Below are positions 43,882 to 52,022 of a stretch of 64,000 bases of DNA, piece after piece. A model generated the notes under the pieces. The model ran no database searches. It was not told the DNA's origin and was given only the letters and a program-made list of their open reading frames with translations. The DNA is taken from positions 107,381 through 171,380 of the forward strand of contig NZ_JAKFHA010000012.1 of assembly GCF_021502675.1 (NCBI RefSeq), read 5' to 3'. The first letter of the stretch is position 1. Every line of letters starts with the position of its first letter. The stretch comes from Yinghuangia soli. GTDB taxonomy: Bacteria > Actinomycetota > Actinomycetes > Streptomycetales > Streptomycetaceae. Both the position numbers and the translations under genes were made by a program.

Positions 43882-44271
43882 GTGGTCACGAAACAGATAC
43901 CCCCTGGCCCGTCCGCGCACCGTCTCGCAGCGGCCCCGTGCGCGTCGGAATTGCGGGTCGGGACAGACATGACCGTCGAGGTGGCGCTGGCGGTGCTGTC
44001 CGGCGCCCAAGCCGAACGCCTGCTGGTCTGCGACGAGGACGACCAGTGCTCGGACCTGGTCACCCGAAAGCAACTGGCCGCTGTCCGCGAGAGTCCGTCG
44101 TACACGGACCATCTCCGCCTTCGGGACGTCATCGACGTCGACGGACCGTTCGCCGGAGCAGCAACCATGGCAGGTACCCGACAAGCCGCATGCTGTGATT
44201 CCTCGGATCAGCGCTGTGCTCCGGCTGTCGGACACGACGACGCCGACCCGTTGTCCACACTGTCTTGCTGA
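43882..44271 (+). CDS. CBS-domain protein
   Basis: 129 residues. Residues 28-85 resemble a single CBS motif: TDMTVEVALAVLSGAQAERLLVCDEDDQCSD, then LVTRKQLAAVR and LRLRDVIDVDG. The Cys-rich C-terminal 40 residues are not conserved. GTG start at 43882 with GAGGAGG upstream. CBS domains sense adenine nucleotides, usually as dimers. It lies between cspA and a MerR gene; a joint role in a stress response is plausible but untested. Confidence 0.78.
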   Translation: MVTKQIPPGPSAHRLAAAPCASELRVGTDMTVEVALAVLSGAQAERLLVCDEDDQCSDLVTRKQLAAVRESPSYTDHLRLRDVIDVDGPFAGAATMAGTRQAACCDSSDQRCAPAVGHDDADPLSTLSC

Positions 44272-44349
44272 GTGCCTGGACCGGCTCGCCGCGGGTGCCA
44301 TGTCCTGGCAAGGGGACTTCGGGCATCCGGCCCGCGGTGGGCGTGCTGT

Positions 44350-44697
44350 TCAGGTCTCGGCGCCTCGTGGCCCGTAGGGGTTCGTTTTGCGAAGCTCCTC
44401 GTTGATGTGCAGGGCTTCGGCGAGTTGGTCCTCGAGGATGACGATGCGGCAGGCGGCTTCCACCGGCGTTCCCTGGTCGACGAGTTCCCGGGCGCGTTGC
44501 GCGATGCGCAGCTGGTACCGGGAGTAGCGGCGGTGTCCGCCTTCCGAGCGCAACGGGGTGATCAGCCGGGCTTCGCCCAGCGTCCGGAGGAATGCCGGGG
44601 TGGCGCCGATCATCTCGGCGGCCCGGCCCATGCTGTAGGCGGGGTAGTCGTCGTCGTCGAACTTGTCGGGACGACCGGGGGTGTCACGGGGAACCAC
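44350..44697 (-). CDS. MerR-family regulator
   Basis: 115 residues. The winged helix includes AYSMGRAAEMIGATPAFLRT, GEARLITPLRSEGGHRRYSRYQ in family terms, followed by a short dimerisation helix, so there is no ligand domain. Such minimal MerR-like proteins resemble BldC in size. Converges on the CBS gene. The gene is preceded by three 13-base direct repeats (44710-44748), which could be its own binding sites. Confidence 0.86.
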   Translation of the reverse strand: MVPRDTPGRPDKFDDDDYPAYSMGRAAEMIGATPAFLRTLGEARLITPLRSEGGHRRYSRYQLRIAQRARELVDQGTPVEAACRIVILEDQLAEALHINEELRKTNPYGPRGAET

Positions 44698-44709
44698 TGC
44701 ACCTCTTCA

Positions 44710-44748
44710 TCGTTCAACTGCAACGTTCATCTGCATCGTTCGTTTCAT
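44710..44748. promoter_or_regulatory. three 13-base direct repeats upstream of merR
   Basis: TCGTTCAACTGCA, ACGTTCATCTGCA and TCGTTCGTTTCAT follow one another without gaps. They begin 13 bases before the start codon of the MerR gene. BldC, a MerR-like developmental regulator, binds direct repeats as head-to-tail multimers, so this arrangement suggests similar autoregulation. Confidence 0.55.
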
Positions 44749-45602
44749 CGGTTTCGTCCAGCGTTGTCGTCGAACCGTCGTCCTGCACCATCGTGCCGCA
44801 GCCGCGGGCGCACACGCGGCGCCTCGGGTCGCTGCGTTCTCGTGACGAGGCTCCTGATGCCGGACGGCATCAGGACGCGGAAAGGCGCCGCACCGACTGG
44901 CCGGCAACACCGGTGCGGTGCGGCTCGGTTCGGTTTCCGCGATGGGATGTCGGTCCCTCTCCAGCCGACCTTCTCCACTGCCCAGTAGTGGGTGGTGGCG
45001 GGGACCCGAAGCACCACGATATCGGCCGGTGACATCGGGGTTGTCCATCAGGCTTTCCCGGGAGGCGGAATGGTCGCTCGGAGAGAGCCGCAATCACCGC
45101 TGGAACGGCGGCAAGCACCGCGACGCCGCTCGAACGCACGGATGGAACTCCTCGACAGTCGCGGTAGGCCGACCACGCATCGGAGCCGTGGCAGACGCGC
45201 ACGCCGCCCGGTTGGCTGTGAGTCGGACCCTCGAACGCGGGGCAGGCCCGGAGCAGCCGGCAATGCCCTCTGTCACTCGCCCGGCCGAGCTCCGTCACCC
45301 CGGGGCATGAAAGGCGTGCACGTCGCCGCCGACGGAGCGCGGGATCCGTATCGGATTCCGGAGCGACGAGATCAAGTGCACCTACTGTCAGCCGCGCCGC
45401 CCGGCTAGGCTGCCTGCGAGGGACTTCGTCGGCGCTCCGAGTTGACGTCACCTCCTATGCGCGGTGCTTCCCACGACGCCGCAGAGGGGCGCACCTGCGT
45501 GGTGGCCGTCTGATCGATGCGGTCGATGGCAATCCCGCCCACCGGATCGAACACCACCTCACTTCCGCGGATTCACGTCCGAACCTGCGGGAGGTGCCGC
45601 CC
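44749..45602. other. 854-base region without a supported gene
   Basis: Several open frames exist on both strands, but none has a ribosome site, family-like composition or recognisable motif. A dyad GATGCC GGAC GGCATC lies near 44857-44872 and a longer one, CGCACCG with CGGTGCG, near 44888-44920. Decayed sequence is likely. Confidence 0.45.
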
Positions 45603-45749
45603 ATGGCCCGTGGCCACTGCGGCGTGCACGGAGTGGTCTGGCAAGAAGACGGCAACCGCCGAGCCCGCTGCCGAAGCCGGCATGACGCGAAACCGCAGCT
45701 CACCCATGCGAACGCCGACGTCGCGGAGGCAGAGGCCGATCAACGCTGA
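45603..45749 (+). CDS. small Cys/His protein, hypothetical
   Basis: 48 residues from ATG 45603, with GGGAGG eight bases upstream, the best ribosome site in this stretch. ARGHCGVHGVVWQEDGNRR is followed by ARCRSRHDAK. The spacing of His, Cys and His (HCGVH ... CRSRH) suggests a small zinc-binding knuckle. The end, EAEADQR, is acidic. No family recognised. It could be a genuine small protein or the start of a decayed gene. Confidence 0.45.
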   Translation: MARGHCGVHGVVWQEDGNRRARCRSRHDAKPQLTHANADVAEAEADQR

Positions 45750-45872
45750 CGTGTCGGGCACAGGCCGGATTCCGCCGACAGCACCGCTCACATCTGGAGA
45801 CCGATAATGCGCGCTCAGCCCTTGAGTCCCTCGAGTGTTCCCGCCGACCGACGCCCACGTGTGGGGGCGACC

Positions 45873-46109
45873 ATGCGTCTCGTCATCGCCGGATTCGGCT
45901 TCGATCTCAATCGGGACGAGGTGGCGAAGCTCATGAGCGAGGTCGAGCCCGAGCAGGGCCCCGGTGATCGCGTCACCGTCGGCCGACACGCCTATCCGGT
46001 GATGCAGATCGGCGAGGTGATCACCGGCCAGGACCGTCGCGACTTCTCGGCCCGCGAGGTGACATGCGCCCTCGGCCGCCTCGGCTTCCCGGTGCACACG
46101 GCGGGGTAG
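45873..46109 (+). CDS. conserved actinobacterial hypothetical protein
   Basis: 78 residues from ATG 45873; an earlier in-frame ATG at 45807 would add a Pro/Ser/Arg-rich stretch. The sequence MRLVIAGFGFDLNRDEVAKL, then VTVGRHAYPVMQIGEVITGQ and DFSAREVTCALGRLGFPVHT, is the layout of a small conserved actinomycete protein of unknown function. No membrane helix. The ribosome site is weak (GGGGGCG). Stand-alone gene. Confidence 0.65.
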   Translation: MRLVIAGFGFDLNRDEVAKLMSEVEPEQGPGDRVTVGRHAYPVMQIGEVITGQDRRDFSAREVTCALGRLGFPVHTAG

Positions 46110-46119
46110 TTCGTCAGGT

Positions 46120-46152
46120 TGCACCCCTGCACCCCTGCACCCCTGCACCCCC
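46120..46152. repeat. 8-base tandem repeat TGCACCCC
   Basis: Four copies of TGCACCCC, the last extended by C, just after the hypothetical gene. Likely a slippage-prone microsatellite. Confidence 0.8.
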
Positions 46153-46266
46153 GCACCGGCGTTCGCGCCGACCGGAGCATCGGTCGCGCGGCAACAGCCT
46201 GCGGCCGATCCCCGGCCCCTTCATTTCGACCCTGCGCTCGCGGACCCGGTGCCGCTGTCGACTCCG

Positions 46267-46720
46267 CTACTCGTCGCGCGCTGGACGCGTGGCCCGCAGG
46301 ACCAGGTGCACGAGCGCCTCGATCTCCGCCTCTTCCGGCGGGCGGTAGAGCATGAGCGGGGCGAGCACGAGCTGACTCGCCAACATGTCCACGACCGCGA
46401 CCGGGGCGCACGTCGGGTCCACCTCCCCGCGCGCGATCCCCCGCTCGACGACTCCGCGCCACGCCTCCTGCACGGTCCCGAAGTGTTCGAGGATCAGCGC
46501 CCCGAGTTCGGGATGCCTCGACGGCTCGTCGCGCGCCCGGCTCGTCGCCGTCGCCGTCGTCGTCCTCGTCACCGAGGTCGCCCCGCCATCCTCGGTCTCC
46601 GCGATCTCGGACCTCTCGCTGGCGAGGCGGCCATTGTCGTCCGACCAGCGCCGGCGTGGCGCATCGGCCGGGAAGGCGTGTCCAGATTGCGCGGACTTCC
46701 GAGGGCGGCCGATTCTCCAT
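46267..46720 (-). pseudogene. TetR regulator with the HTH lost (internal deletion)
   Basis: The C-terminal ligand domain is clear in HPELGALILEHFGTVQEAWRGV (in two overlapping stretches), GIARGEVDPTCAPVAVVDML and ALVHLVLRATRPA. Reading upstream in the same frame gives a typical TetR N-terminal GRPRKS, but the helix-turn-helix between them is missing and is replaced by a low-complexity ATSVTRTTTATATSRARD segment. No good start codon. Best explained as a gene decayed by internal deletion. Confidence 0.6.
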
Positions 46721-46856
46721 GATCACACCGGTCGGGCCGGTGGTAGGTTCCTGCGGCTATCAGCCGCCGTGTACGAAACGTACCGGCAGCTTGGGTGCGC
46801 CCGACCGGCGAGCACATCGCAATCAGATGTGGGCCATGATGCGAAATGAGACCGCG

Positions 46857-47732
46857 ATGTCGATACGTGAGCCGCAGAACCGCCCGGGGACGCGTGCGTC
46901 CGGCCGGAGACTGCGCACCCTCGGCGTGATCGCGTGCAGCCTCGCCGTACTGACAACAGGCGTCGCGTGCGGTGGCGACTCCGGTGGCAAGGACGACGCG
47001 GCTGAACAGAAGACATCAGGCGTGCCGGCGGCCTCGCCGACCGCGGAGCCGTCCGGCGCGCCGAGCGCGGCAGGCTCCCCGTCCCCGTCTGCGACCGTGT
47101 CCGCGTCCCCGACCAGCGGCACGCGCTGGCCGTGTGTGGCGATCACGGCCACCGGCAAGCCACCGCGCGGCACACTGACCCGTGAAGACCTGCGCAACGC
47201 CTCGACCGATCCCAAGCCGCTGACCGGCGACGAGGTGTTCGGTGTCGCCAGCGTCCCCTACAAGTACAAGAACTCCACGCTGACGCGCGCCTGCGTCAAG
47301 GTCATCGAGACCTGCGAGCCGGTGGCGGTCGACAAAGTCGCCGCCATGCTCAAGCAACAGGGTTGCCAGCGGGTGGTCTCCGCGCTGTACGTCGACAAGG
47401 CCAACAACGTGCAGGTCTCGGTGTCGGTGATGCAGATGCCCACCGCCACGGCTGCGGCCACGATCAAGGTGGACGTGGACAGCGACAAAATCTCCCCCAA
47501 CTTCGCCACGGTCGCTGCGCCCGCCGACTCCGGTGCCACGACGCGGACCGACGACACCACCTACCTCGACCTCACGTCCTCGCTGTACCGCTACGCGATC
47601 TACGAGCGCAGCTACCGCGCGGACAGCCAGCCGATGGCCGACGGCGACTCGGACAAGCTGATCGCGGCCATCAACGCGATCTACCACGTCGCAGGCGACG
47701 CGATCGACCGCCGCTCCGACGGCAAGCCGTAG
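46857..47732 (+). CDS. lipoprotein of unknown function
   Basis: 291 residues from ATG 46857 (46836 is possible; no strong ribosome site for either). N-region with several Arg, hydrophobic helix LGVIACSLAVL and lipobox TTGVACGG, so Cys near 38 is lipidated. A Ser/Pro/Ala linker of about 45 residues follows, then a globular domain with CVAITATGKPP, four Cys in total probably forming disulphides, and an end rich in Tyr and Asp. No family recognised. It is single and converges on a small secreted protein gene with a shared terminator. Confidence 0.75.
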   Translation: MSIREPQNRPGTRASGRRLRTLGVIACSLAVLTTGVACGGDSGGKDDAAEQKTSGVPAASPTAEPSGAPSAAGSPSPSATVSASPTSGTRWPCVAITATGKPPRGTLTREDLRNASTDPKPLTGDEVFGVASVPYKYKNSTLTRACVKVIETCEPVAVDKVAAMLKQQGCQRVVSALYVDKANNVQVSVSVMQMPTATAAATIKVDVDSDKISPNFATVAAPADSGATTRTDDTTYLDLTSSLYRYAIYERSYRADSQPMADGDSDKLIAAINAIYHVAGDAIDRRSDGKP

Positions 47733-47810
47733 CCGAACACCCCCGAGGACGGGGCGATCCCCGAGAAGCAAGCGCGCCCGGGCTCTGCATCGACCCGGCC
47801 ACTGCACCCG

Positions 47811-47837
47811 AACCGGCGCCTGACACAGGCGCCGGTT
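47811..47837. terminator. bidirectional terminator
   Basis: AACCGGCGCCTG (47811-47822), loop ACA, CAGGCGCCGGTT (47826-47837): a perfect 12-base stem between the convergent lipoprotein and secreted-protein genes. Confidence 0.85.
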
Positions 47838-47854
47838 CGCTCCGAACGCGCCGA

Positions 47855-48250
47855 TCAGCTGGTGTACTCCAGGCGCACGGAGCCACAACTGCCATTCACG
47901 AAGACGGCGTTGTCCGAAAGACAGACCTGGACGTTCATCCACCTGTTCTCGGTGAGTTCAAGGTCCAGCTTGTAGGACTTCGCCCAGCCGGTGTAGCCGC
48001 CCCGGTAGTCGTAGTAGGACCAGCCCACGCCGTCGGCGCCCATGTCCCAGTAGACGCGGACAGCCCTGCCGTCGCTGCAGGTGTCGTGGATGTAGAAGAG
48101 GTCGCCGGCATCCTCGAACTGGGCATACCCGCACGAGTTCTTGCTGCTGATCGCGGGGCCGATGCTCGCGTGTGCCTGCGTGGTGGCAACGCCGACGGTC
48201 AGAGCCGCTGTGGCAGCACCGACGATCACGGACTTCTTGAGAAGACGCAT
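47855..48250 (-). CDS. small secreted protein
   Basis: 131 residues. Sec signal peptide MRLLKKSVIVGAATAALTVG followed by a QAHA cleavage site. Mature part of about 103 residues, with five Cys (CGYAQ, DTCSDG, QVCLSD, GSCGS and one more context) and many Tyr/Trp/Asp (VYWDMGADGVGWSYYDYRGG). The sequence suggests a compact beta-rich, disulphide-stabilised extracellular domain. No family recognised; resembles the many small exported proteins of Streptomyces of unknown role. AGGAAAC precedes the ATG. Confidence 0.78.
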   Translation of the reverse strand: MRLLKKSVIVGAATAALTVGVATTQAHASIGPAISSKNSCGYAQFEDAGDLFYIHDTCSDGRAVRVYWDMGADGVGWSYYDYRGGYTGWAKSYKLDLELTENRWMNVQVCLSDNAVFVNGSCGSVRLEYTS

Positions 48251-48683
48251 GCAGGTTTCCTTACGATGACGGGATCCCCCGATGAATACGCGAAACCTCT
48301 CGGAATGATCCGCGGACCGGAGCCGTCGAGAGCGCGTGGACTGATGATCGGGGTCGCGCGTTCCGGCGAACTATCCAAGCTGCGCAGCGCTATCAGGACA
48401 GGTCCGTCGGCCCCCCGCATGGAAATGTCGCGGGCAGCTGCCGTGGCAGCAGCATGATCATCTGCGCATGGTGCATCCGAGTCGTCCCCTGTGCGCCTAC
48501 GGACGCGTGCGGGGTGCGGCGCTGCCCGGAATGGTGCACGGGGGCCCATTCGCCGTTCGGAAATGTTGCACCGGAGCCGTAGTTCCGGCCCGGCGGACGC
48601 GTCTAACGTGCTGCTGCCCCCAGCCCGAGCCGTCGTGGCTCGGCACGCTTTTCCGGGGCGCAGCACGGCAGACAAGGATGATC
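48251..48683. other. 433-base region between the secreted protein and cupin genes
   Basis: Carries the promoters for the two divergent genes. No supported gene; a longer frame over 48468-48683 would fuse a Cys/Arg-rich tail to the cupin and has no ribosome site. GGGCAGCTGCCGTGGCAGC near 48435 can fold into short hairpins. Confidence 0.45.
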
Positions 48684-49004
48684 ATGCTGGCCGGATTCAC
48701 TGTCACCTCCCTCGCCGCGACGGAACCCCTGCAGGTCAACGAGAAGATCACGGCCCGGATCGTGAAGGAGGGTTCGCCGGAAGACCCGTCCGTCATCATG
48801 GAGTTGACGTTCGCTCCGGGTGCCGCCTTCGGGGCGGACGAGCACCGGCTCCCGGAGATCCTCGTGGTGACGTCCGGGGTGTTCGGCGACGGAACCGCCG
48901 AGTACGGCGAGGGGAGCGTCATCATCGCGACGCCGGGCTCGGTCCACTTCCCGCAGTCCGAGGGCGGCTGCACCGTCCTCGCCTTCCACCCGGCCGGCCG
49001 CTAG
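48684..49004 (+). CDS. cupin-domain protein
   Basis: 106 residues from ATG 48684; AAGG at 48674-48677 is six bases away, whereas the ATG at 48678 would abut it. One cupin barrel: FAPGAAFGADEHRLPEILVV gives motif 1 (Glu and His positions), and TPGSVHFPQSEGGCTVLAFHP gives motif 2 with its His. The metal-binding set is incomplete relative to classical cupins (motif 1 lacks HxH). Likely a small-molecule-binding or sugar-isomerase-like protein; function unknown. Confidence 0.78.
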   Translation: MLAGFTVTSLAATEPLQVNEKITARIVKEGSPEDPSVIMELTFAPGAAFGADEHRLPEILVVTSGVFGDGTAEYGEGSVIIATPGSVHFPQSEGGCTVLAFHPAGR

Positions 49005-49090
49005 CTCGTGTCCGCCTGCCCGGAGCCCGTCCTGCGCCGGGCCGGCGGGCCTCGACGGCTTTCGTTCGTGCGGCGATGGGGTGAGACCTC

Positions 49091-50641
49091 GTGATCGACA
49101 ACGTACACCTGGTGGTCGGTGCTTCCGGTGCGGGCATCGCGGCGGGCCTGACCTGGGCCGCGCAGTTGCCCGCCCGGCGCCGGGCGGACAGGCGTGCCGA
49201 TCAGTCCAGGACCCGGGCCGAGCAGGCGCTTGCCCGGGCGGAGCGGCAGGCCGAGGACGCGGCGGCGACGGCGCGCGCGGACGCCCTGCGGCAGATCGCC
49301 GAGGCACGTGCGGAGGCAGCCGAGAACTGGTCGCAACTCCAGCACGTGATGGCCGAGTTGGGGCACCTCGTCGAAGTGCGGCTGCCTGCCGTGCTGCAAG
49401 AACTCCAGGGGGTCCGGGTGCCCATTGCTGTCGGGCTGCGGCGTCCGGACCTCCTGGCCGACTCCGAGGCGGCGGGCTACCTGGAGGCCGCCGAGGATGC
49501 GGTGCGCGCCGCGGGTGCGGCGGTGCGGCGCCGGGTCGAGGACTCCGCTCGTGCGGGTGTCCGGGTCGCCGCCGAGGAGATCCAGGCGAGCCTGACCCGC
49601 GCCCAGCGGGACATCGACAGCGGGTTCGACGACCATGACGACCTGGGCCGCCCGGGTGGCCTGTCCGGCACGGCCTCCGCGGCCCGGACGCTGGCCCGGG
49701 TCGACCACAGCGTCACCCTGGCCACGCATACCGTTCAGCGGCTGCGGATCCTCACCGAATCGTGGCCGGGCGTGCAGCGCGCCGACTGCACCGTCGCCGA
49801 GATCGTGGAAAGTGCCCGCGGCCGCATCAGGCAGAGCGACGCGGTCGACTACACCTACCTCGCGCAGACCGGTGAAGCGGTCGTCGAGGGGCTGATCGTG
49901 GAGCCGGTCATCGTGGCGCTGACCGAACTCCTGGACAACGCGGCCGCATACTCGGGCGAGGCGGTCGCCACCCACGTGCAACTGGTGCCGACCGGCATGC
50001 GCATCACCGTCGAGGACCAGGGGCTCGGCATGAGCCCCGCGCAGCTGGCGGAGGCGGAGGCGGCGCTGGCAGCCGGCACCACCGACGTCACGGGCCTGGC
50101 CGAGCCCGGCAAGCTCGGCTTTCTGGTGATCGGTCGCCTGATGCAGGTGTACGGGCTGCTGGTGGGGCTGTCGCCGTCGGCGTCCGGCGGCGTGCGTGCG
50201 GACCTGCTGATCCCCGCGGCGCACCTGGTCGCGGCCGCGGAACCGATCGAGGAGGTGCCGGTGGTGCCTGCCGAACCCGCGCCCCTGCGCCGTCGGATCG
50301 TGGTCGCACGGGAAGCCCCGGCGTCGCCGGCAGCTGCCGCGGCCGTCCCCGTCGACCCGGCCGCCCCCCTGGCGGACGCCCCGGTGGACGACGCGTCGTC
50401 CGGCGTCTCCGCACGCGCCGGGCAGGGACCTGACGAGCCCGGACCTGACGAGCCCGGACCGACCGCGCACGGCCTCACCGCGCACGGACTCCCACGGCGG
50501 CAGCCCCGCAAGGCCGTTCGGCGAACCGCGGCGCCCCGGCAACAGGAGGTGTCCGACCCCGACGCGTTCGCCGCCGGCTTCGCGCAGCTCCGGGGCGTGC
50601 TCGCGACCGGCTATGGCGACGACAGCCTCGACGAAGGGTGA
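49091..50641 (+). CDS. cvnA: conservon sensor-kinase-like protein CvnA
   Basis: 516 residues. N-terminal hydrophobic segment (VHLVVGASGAGIAAGLTWAA) then a long Ala/Arg/Glu coiled coil, a dimerisation region, and a HATPase domain with N-box LTELLDNAAAYSG, G1 VEDQGLGMS and G2 GKLGFLVIGRL. A Pro/Ala-rich tail with a GPDEP repeat ends the protein. A phosphoacceptor His box is not obvious, as in other conservon kinases. It begins at GTG 49091 and is followed by CvnB-E. Conservons couple a membrane kinase-like protein to a small GTPase, similar in logic to eukaryotic G-protein systems, and affect development. Confidence 0.9.
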   Translation: MIDNVHLVVGASGAGIAAGLTWAAQLPARRRADRRADQSRTRAEQALARAERQAEDAAATARADALRQIAEARAEAAENWSQLQHVMAELGHLVEVRLPAVLQELQGVRVPIAVGLRRPDLLADSEAAGYLEAAEDAVRAAGAAVRRRVEDSARAGVRVAAEEIQASLTRAQRDIDSGFDDHDDLGRPGGLSGTASAARTLARVDHSVTLATHTVQRLRILTESWPGVQRADCTVAEIVESARGRIRQSDAVDYTYLAQTGEAVVEGLIVEPVIVALTELLDNAAAYSGEAVATHVQLVPTGMRITVEDQGLGMSPAQLAEAEAALAAGTTDVTGLAEPGKLGFLVIGRLMQVYGLLVGLSPSASGGVRADLLIPAAHLVAAAEPIEEVPVVPAEPAPLRRRIVVAREAPASPAAAAAVPVDPAAPLADAPVDDASSGVSARAGQGPDEPGPDEPGPTAHGLTAHGLPRRQPRKAVRRTAAPRQQEVSDPDAFAAGFAQLRGVLATGYGDDSLDEG

Positions 50642-50648
50642 GCACACG

Positions 50649-51086
50649 ATGTCGGAGTACCAGCACGCCACCGCCGATATGGCGGATCTGCGGCCGCAGC
50701 TCAACGCCTTGCTCGGCGAAGGAGTGATATCGGCCGTGCTGTTCTCGTCGGACGGGCTGGCGCTGGCTGCCACCGACGGCTTGGGCCGCGACGAAGTCGA
50801 GCGCTCCTGCGCCGCGTTCGCGAGCGTGGCGGCGCTTCAGCACACGTTCGCCGACTGCTGCCGCACCGACCCGGAGAACCTGCTGCTGCGGTATCAGATC
50901 ATGGACTTCACGCGGTACACCGTCCTGCTGATGTCCGCGAGCCGCAACAGCGGTCTGGGGGTGGCCGTGGAAGGCGACTCGATCGGCCAGAACGTACAGC
51001 TCGCACTCTCCAAGGCGTTGAAACTGATCAAGGCCTTGGGCCCGGTCTTGGCGGCCCGGGACCGCCGGATCCACGCTCAGGCATGA
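50649..51086 (+). CDS. cvnB: roadblock/LC7-domain protein CvnB
   Basis: 145 residues. Roadblock/LC7 fold from DLRPQLNALLGEGVISAVLF through GLGVAVEGDSIGQNVQLAL. In conservons this protein acts as partner of the Ras-like GTPase CvnD, perhaps as its GTPase-activating protein as MglB does for MglA; this is by analogy. ATG 50649 lies seven bases after the cvnA stop; its end overlaps cvnC by four bases (ATGA). Confidence 0.93.
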   Translation: MSEYQHATADMADLRPQLNALLGEGVISAVLFSSDGLALAATDGLGRDEVERSCAAFASVAALQHTFADCCRTDPENLLLRYQIMDFTRYTVLLMSASRNSGLGVAVEGDSIGQNVQLALSKALKLIKALGPVLAARDRRIHAQA

Positions 51087-51454
51087 ACTCCGGTGCGGGC
51101 GGCGGCCACACGCGCCGCGGCGTCGTCCGTTCGCACACCGTCATCACGACGCGGACCGAGGTGCAGGACCGGCCGCACGTCGACATGGCCACGCTGCTGT
51201 CGCTCGACGCGCGGGTGCCCGTGCGGGGGCTCGGGGTCCAGGCTCGGCGCCTGCTGGCACTGCTGGAGCCCGGGATGCTGTCGGTCGCGGACGTATCCGC
51301 GCATCTCAGCCTGCCCGGCGGTGTGGTGCGCGCGCTCACCGCCGACCTGATCGTCTCCGGCAACGTGGTCGCCGACAACCCGTTCGTGCCCGGTGGGCAA
51401 CCGCTGGAACGCGACATTCTGGAAAGAGTCTTGGATGGCCTACAGCGCCTCTGA
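51083..51454 (+). CDS. cvnC: DUF742 protein CvnC
   Basis: 123 residues. DUF742 winged-helix-like domain: RPHVDMATLLSLDARVP, LLALLEPGMLSVADVSAHLS, then VVRALTADLIVSGNVV and the terminal LERDILERVLDGLQRL. Always found with CvnA/B/D; its biochemical role is unsettled. Overlaps cvnB and cvnD. Confidence 0.93.
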   Translation: MNSGAGGGHTRRGVVRSHTVITTRTEVQDRPHVDMATLLSLDARVPVRGLGVQARRLLALLEPGMLSVADVSAHLSLPGGVVRALTADLIVSGNVVADNPFVPGGQPLERDILERVLDGLQRL

Positions 51455-52022
51455 CCGCCACCACCTGCCACCCGGCACCCGGTCCGTGAAGATCGTCGTG
51501 CTCGGTGCGTTCGGGGTCGGCAAGACCACGTATGTGGGGACCGTCTCGGAGATGCGGCCGCTCCGTACCGAAGAACGACTCACCCGTGCCGGGCAAGTTG
51601 TCGACGACGTACGGGTGGACACCAAGACCACCACGACCGTCGCCATCGACTTCGGCCGCCGCACGTTCGGCGGGGACATCGCCGTCTACCTGTTCGGTGC
51701 GCCCGGGCAGCCGCGGTTCGCCGACATGATCCGCTCGCTGATGCACGGCGCGCTGGGCGGACTGGTACTGGTCGACACCCGCAACGTCGACCGGTCGTAC
51801 GAGTCGATCGGCCTGCTGGAAGAGGCCGATCTGCCGTACGTGGTCGCGGTGAACACGTTCCCCGGCGCCCCCGTCTACCCCGAGGAGGCACTGCGGGAAG
51901 CGCTGGCGCTGCCCGACGACCGCCCCCTCGTCTTCCTCGACGCGCGGACGCTGCAGTCGGCGAAACGGGCGCTGATCGCCCTGGTCACCGACATCCTCCA
52001 CCCCGCAGGAAGCACCGCATGA
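51435..52022 (+). CDS. cvnD: small GTPase CvnD
   Basis: 195 residues. P-loop VLGAFGVGKTTYVG near residue 27, switch-region Thr pair in KTTTTVAIDFG, and the LFGAPGQPRFADM stretch equivalent to DxxGQ of Ras proteins, with Ala-Pro in place of the usual residues. The base-recognition NKxD is NTFP-like, as in conservon GTPases. The start ATG 51435 lies within the end of cvnC; an alternative 14 codons upstream is less likely. Its TGA overlaps the P450 ATG. Confidence 0.93.
   Translation: MAYSASDRHHLPPGTRSVKIVVLGAFGVGKTTYVGTVSEMRPLRTEERLTRAGQVVDDVRVDTKTTTTVAIDFGRRTFGGDIAVYLFGAPGQPRFADMIRSLMHGALGGLVLVDTRNVDRSYESIGLLEEADLPYVVAVNTFPGAPVYPEEALREALALPDDRPLVFLDARTLQSAKRALIALVTDILHPAGSTA

Noticed and set aside
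44749..45602. Arg/Pro-rich reading frames of 90-190 codons on both strands
   Set aside because: No ribosome sites, no hydrophobic cores, overlapping each other; probably random open frames in GC-rich DNA.
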